Shown here in pieces: positions 32,695-33,203 of a stretch of DNA of 33,203 nucleotides. The first letter of the stretch is position 1, and each line of letters starts with the position of its first letter. The position numbers and the translations under genes were made by a program. The DNA is from CAYVMN01 sp043808585 (lineage in GTDB: Bacteria > Desulfobacterota > DSM-4660 > Desulfatiglandales > Desulfatiglandaceae). The stretch is from contig JAZDES010000061.1 in NCBI GenBank assembly GCA_043808585.1, positions 1 through 33,203 of the forward strand, in the 5' to 3' direction. The notes under the pieces are model-generated. The model did no database searches. It was given only the letters and a program-made list of their open reading frames with translations, and had not been told where the DNA came from.

Positions 32695-33203
32695 TGTAAA
32701 CCCGCCCCAAAAAACCTCTGATCAATGAACTCAATCTCTCACTAGATAATAAGAATGCGTCGTGACCCCACTCAGCCTCGATCTCACAGAAGCTGACGTC
32801 CAGGCCATTCTTTTTTATGGCCTGAACCATGGCCTTGGATTGATAGGTGGGATAGAGCCAGTCAGAGGTAAAGGAGACCACGAGGAATCTGGCCTTTGCC
32901 TTCGAAAAGGCCTTCACAGCTGAGCCGGAGTCGTGTTGTGTTGCCAGGTCAAAGTAATCGCCCGCCTTTGTAATGTACAGGAATGAATTGGCATCAAAAC
33001 GTTCCACAAACTTGGTCCCCTGGTACCGGAGATAGCTTTCCACCTCGAAATCTGCTCCAAAATTGAAAGAGAAATCGGTCCTGCTCTGGAGCCTGCGCCC
33101 GAATTTGTGCCGCATGGCCGCGTCCGAGAGATAGGTAATATGGCCAATCATCCGCGCCACTGCCAGCCCATGATCCGGTCTAGGGCCTAAATAGTAATCA
33201 CCA
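32681..33203 (-). CDS. metX: Homoserine O-acetyltransferase, C-terminal part
   Basis: The gene enters from the right edge; about 173 residues of the C-terminal half are present. The frame is open from the edge and reads YYLGPRPDHGLAVARMIGHI, then TYLSDAAMRHKFGRRLQ, typical of MetX alpha/beta hydrolases. The catalytic aspartate is in VSFTSDWLYP and the histidine in EWGHDAFLL. The nucleophile serine lies outside the window. MetX acylates homoserine on the way to methionine. It is the first of the metX-metW-cysE run, as far as the window shows. Confidence 0.93.
   Translation of the reverse strand, partial: GDYYLGPRPDHGLAVARMIGHITYLSDAAMRHKFGRRLQSRTDFSFNFGADFEVESYLRYQGTKFVERFDANSFLYITKAGDYFDLATQHDSGSAVKAFSKAKARFLVVSFTSDWLYPTYQSKAMVQAIKKNGLDVSFCEIEAEWGHDAFLLSSERLSSLIRGFLGRVYNETA

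Noticed and set aside
1..33203. tRNA or rRNA genes, CRISPR arrays, insertion sequences
   Set aside because: None was seen on reading the intergenic regions; no TTCGA-type tRNA arm, spaced repeats or transposase frame was found.

Overview
The window looks like a chromosomal segment of a strictly anaerobic deltaproteobacterium (Desulfobacterota), of a sulfate-reducing or syntrophic type. This is inferred from gene content: a Tmc/Dsr-like membrane cytochrome b with an HdrD-like iron-sulfur partner, HdrC and HdrB, 4-hydroxybutyryl-CoA dehydratase, bacterial archaemetzincin, DUF5320 and NifX-like proteins, several sigma54 activators, and a very probable selenoprotein. No tRNA, rRNA, CRISPR array or insertion sequence was seen.

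Region 1 (1-7750) is regulatory and accessory. A NifX-like gene cut by the left edge and a two-gene cysteine-motif/GcvH-like operon diverge from a 650-base intergenic region that carries a good -24/-12 (sigma54) promoter facing each way. Behind them lies a minus-strand operon: a sensor kinase with an unusual N-terminal Rossmann-like domain, an NtrC-type response regulator and archaemetzincin. Next, another -24/-12 promoter precedes a DUF4213/DUF364 gene and a degenerate stand-alone receiver. A DUF5320 gene converges on them.

Region 2 (7750-14900) is energy metabolism. It holds 4-hydroxybutyryl-CoA dehydratase, a PAS-type sigma54 activator, then cytochrome b, an HdrD/TmcB-like protein, HdrC and HdrB. 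The HdrD-like gene is interrupted by one in-frame TGA where relatives have a cysteine. A perfect 8-bp hairpin with a GTT loop starts 15 bases after it, so the gene should be read as one 425-residue selenoprotein (12020-13297).

Region 3 (14900-33203) is mostly housekeeping: an M23 peptidase, a TIGR00725 protein, an amidohydrolase, DUF1015, TrmN6, DUF721, HflK-HflC, a double-ACT protein, RecJ, KdsB, QueD, two zinc-ribbon proteins, an orphan HisF, a GAF sensor kinase, a creatininase-family protein, and a metX-metW-cysE operon cut by the right edge.

A palindrome of the form ATTGC-N6-GCAAT occurs twice exactly and once with one mismatch. All three copies are in intergenic regions of the first 10 kb, next to the genes most likely controlled by the local sigma54 activators. 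It is a candidate operator linking these loci. The selenocysteine-containing Hdr-like protein and this possible sigma54 regulon, with its undescribed cysteine-motif proteins, are the two most interesting things in the window.
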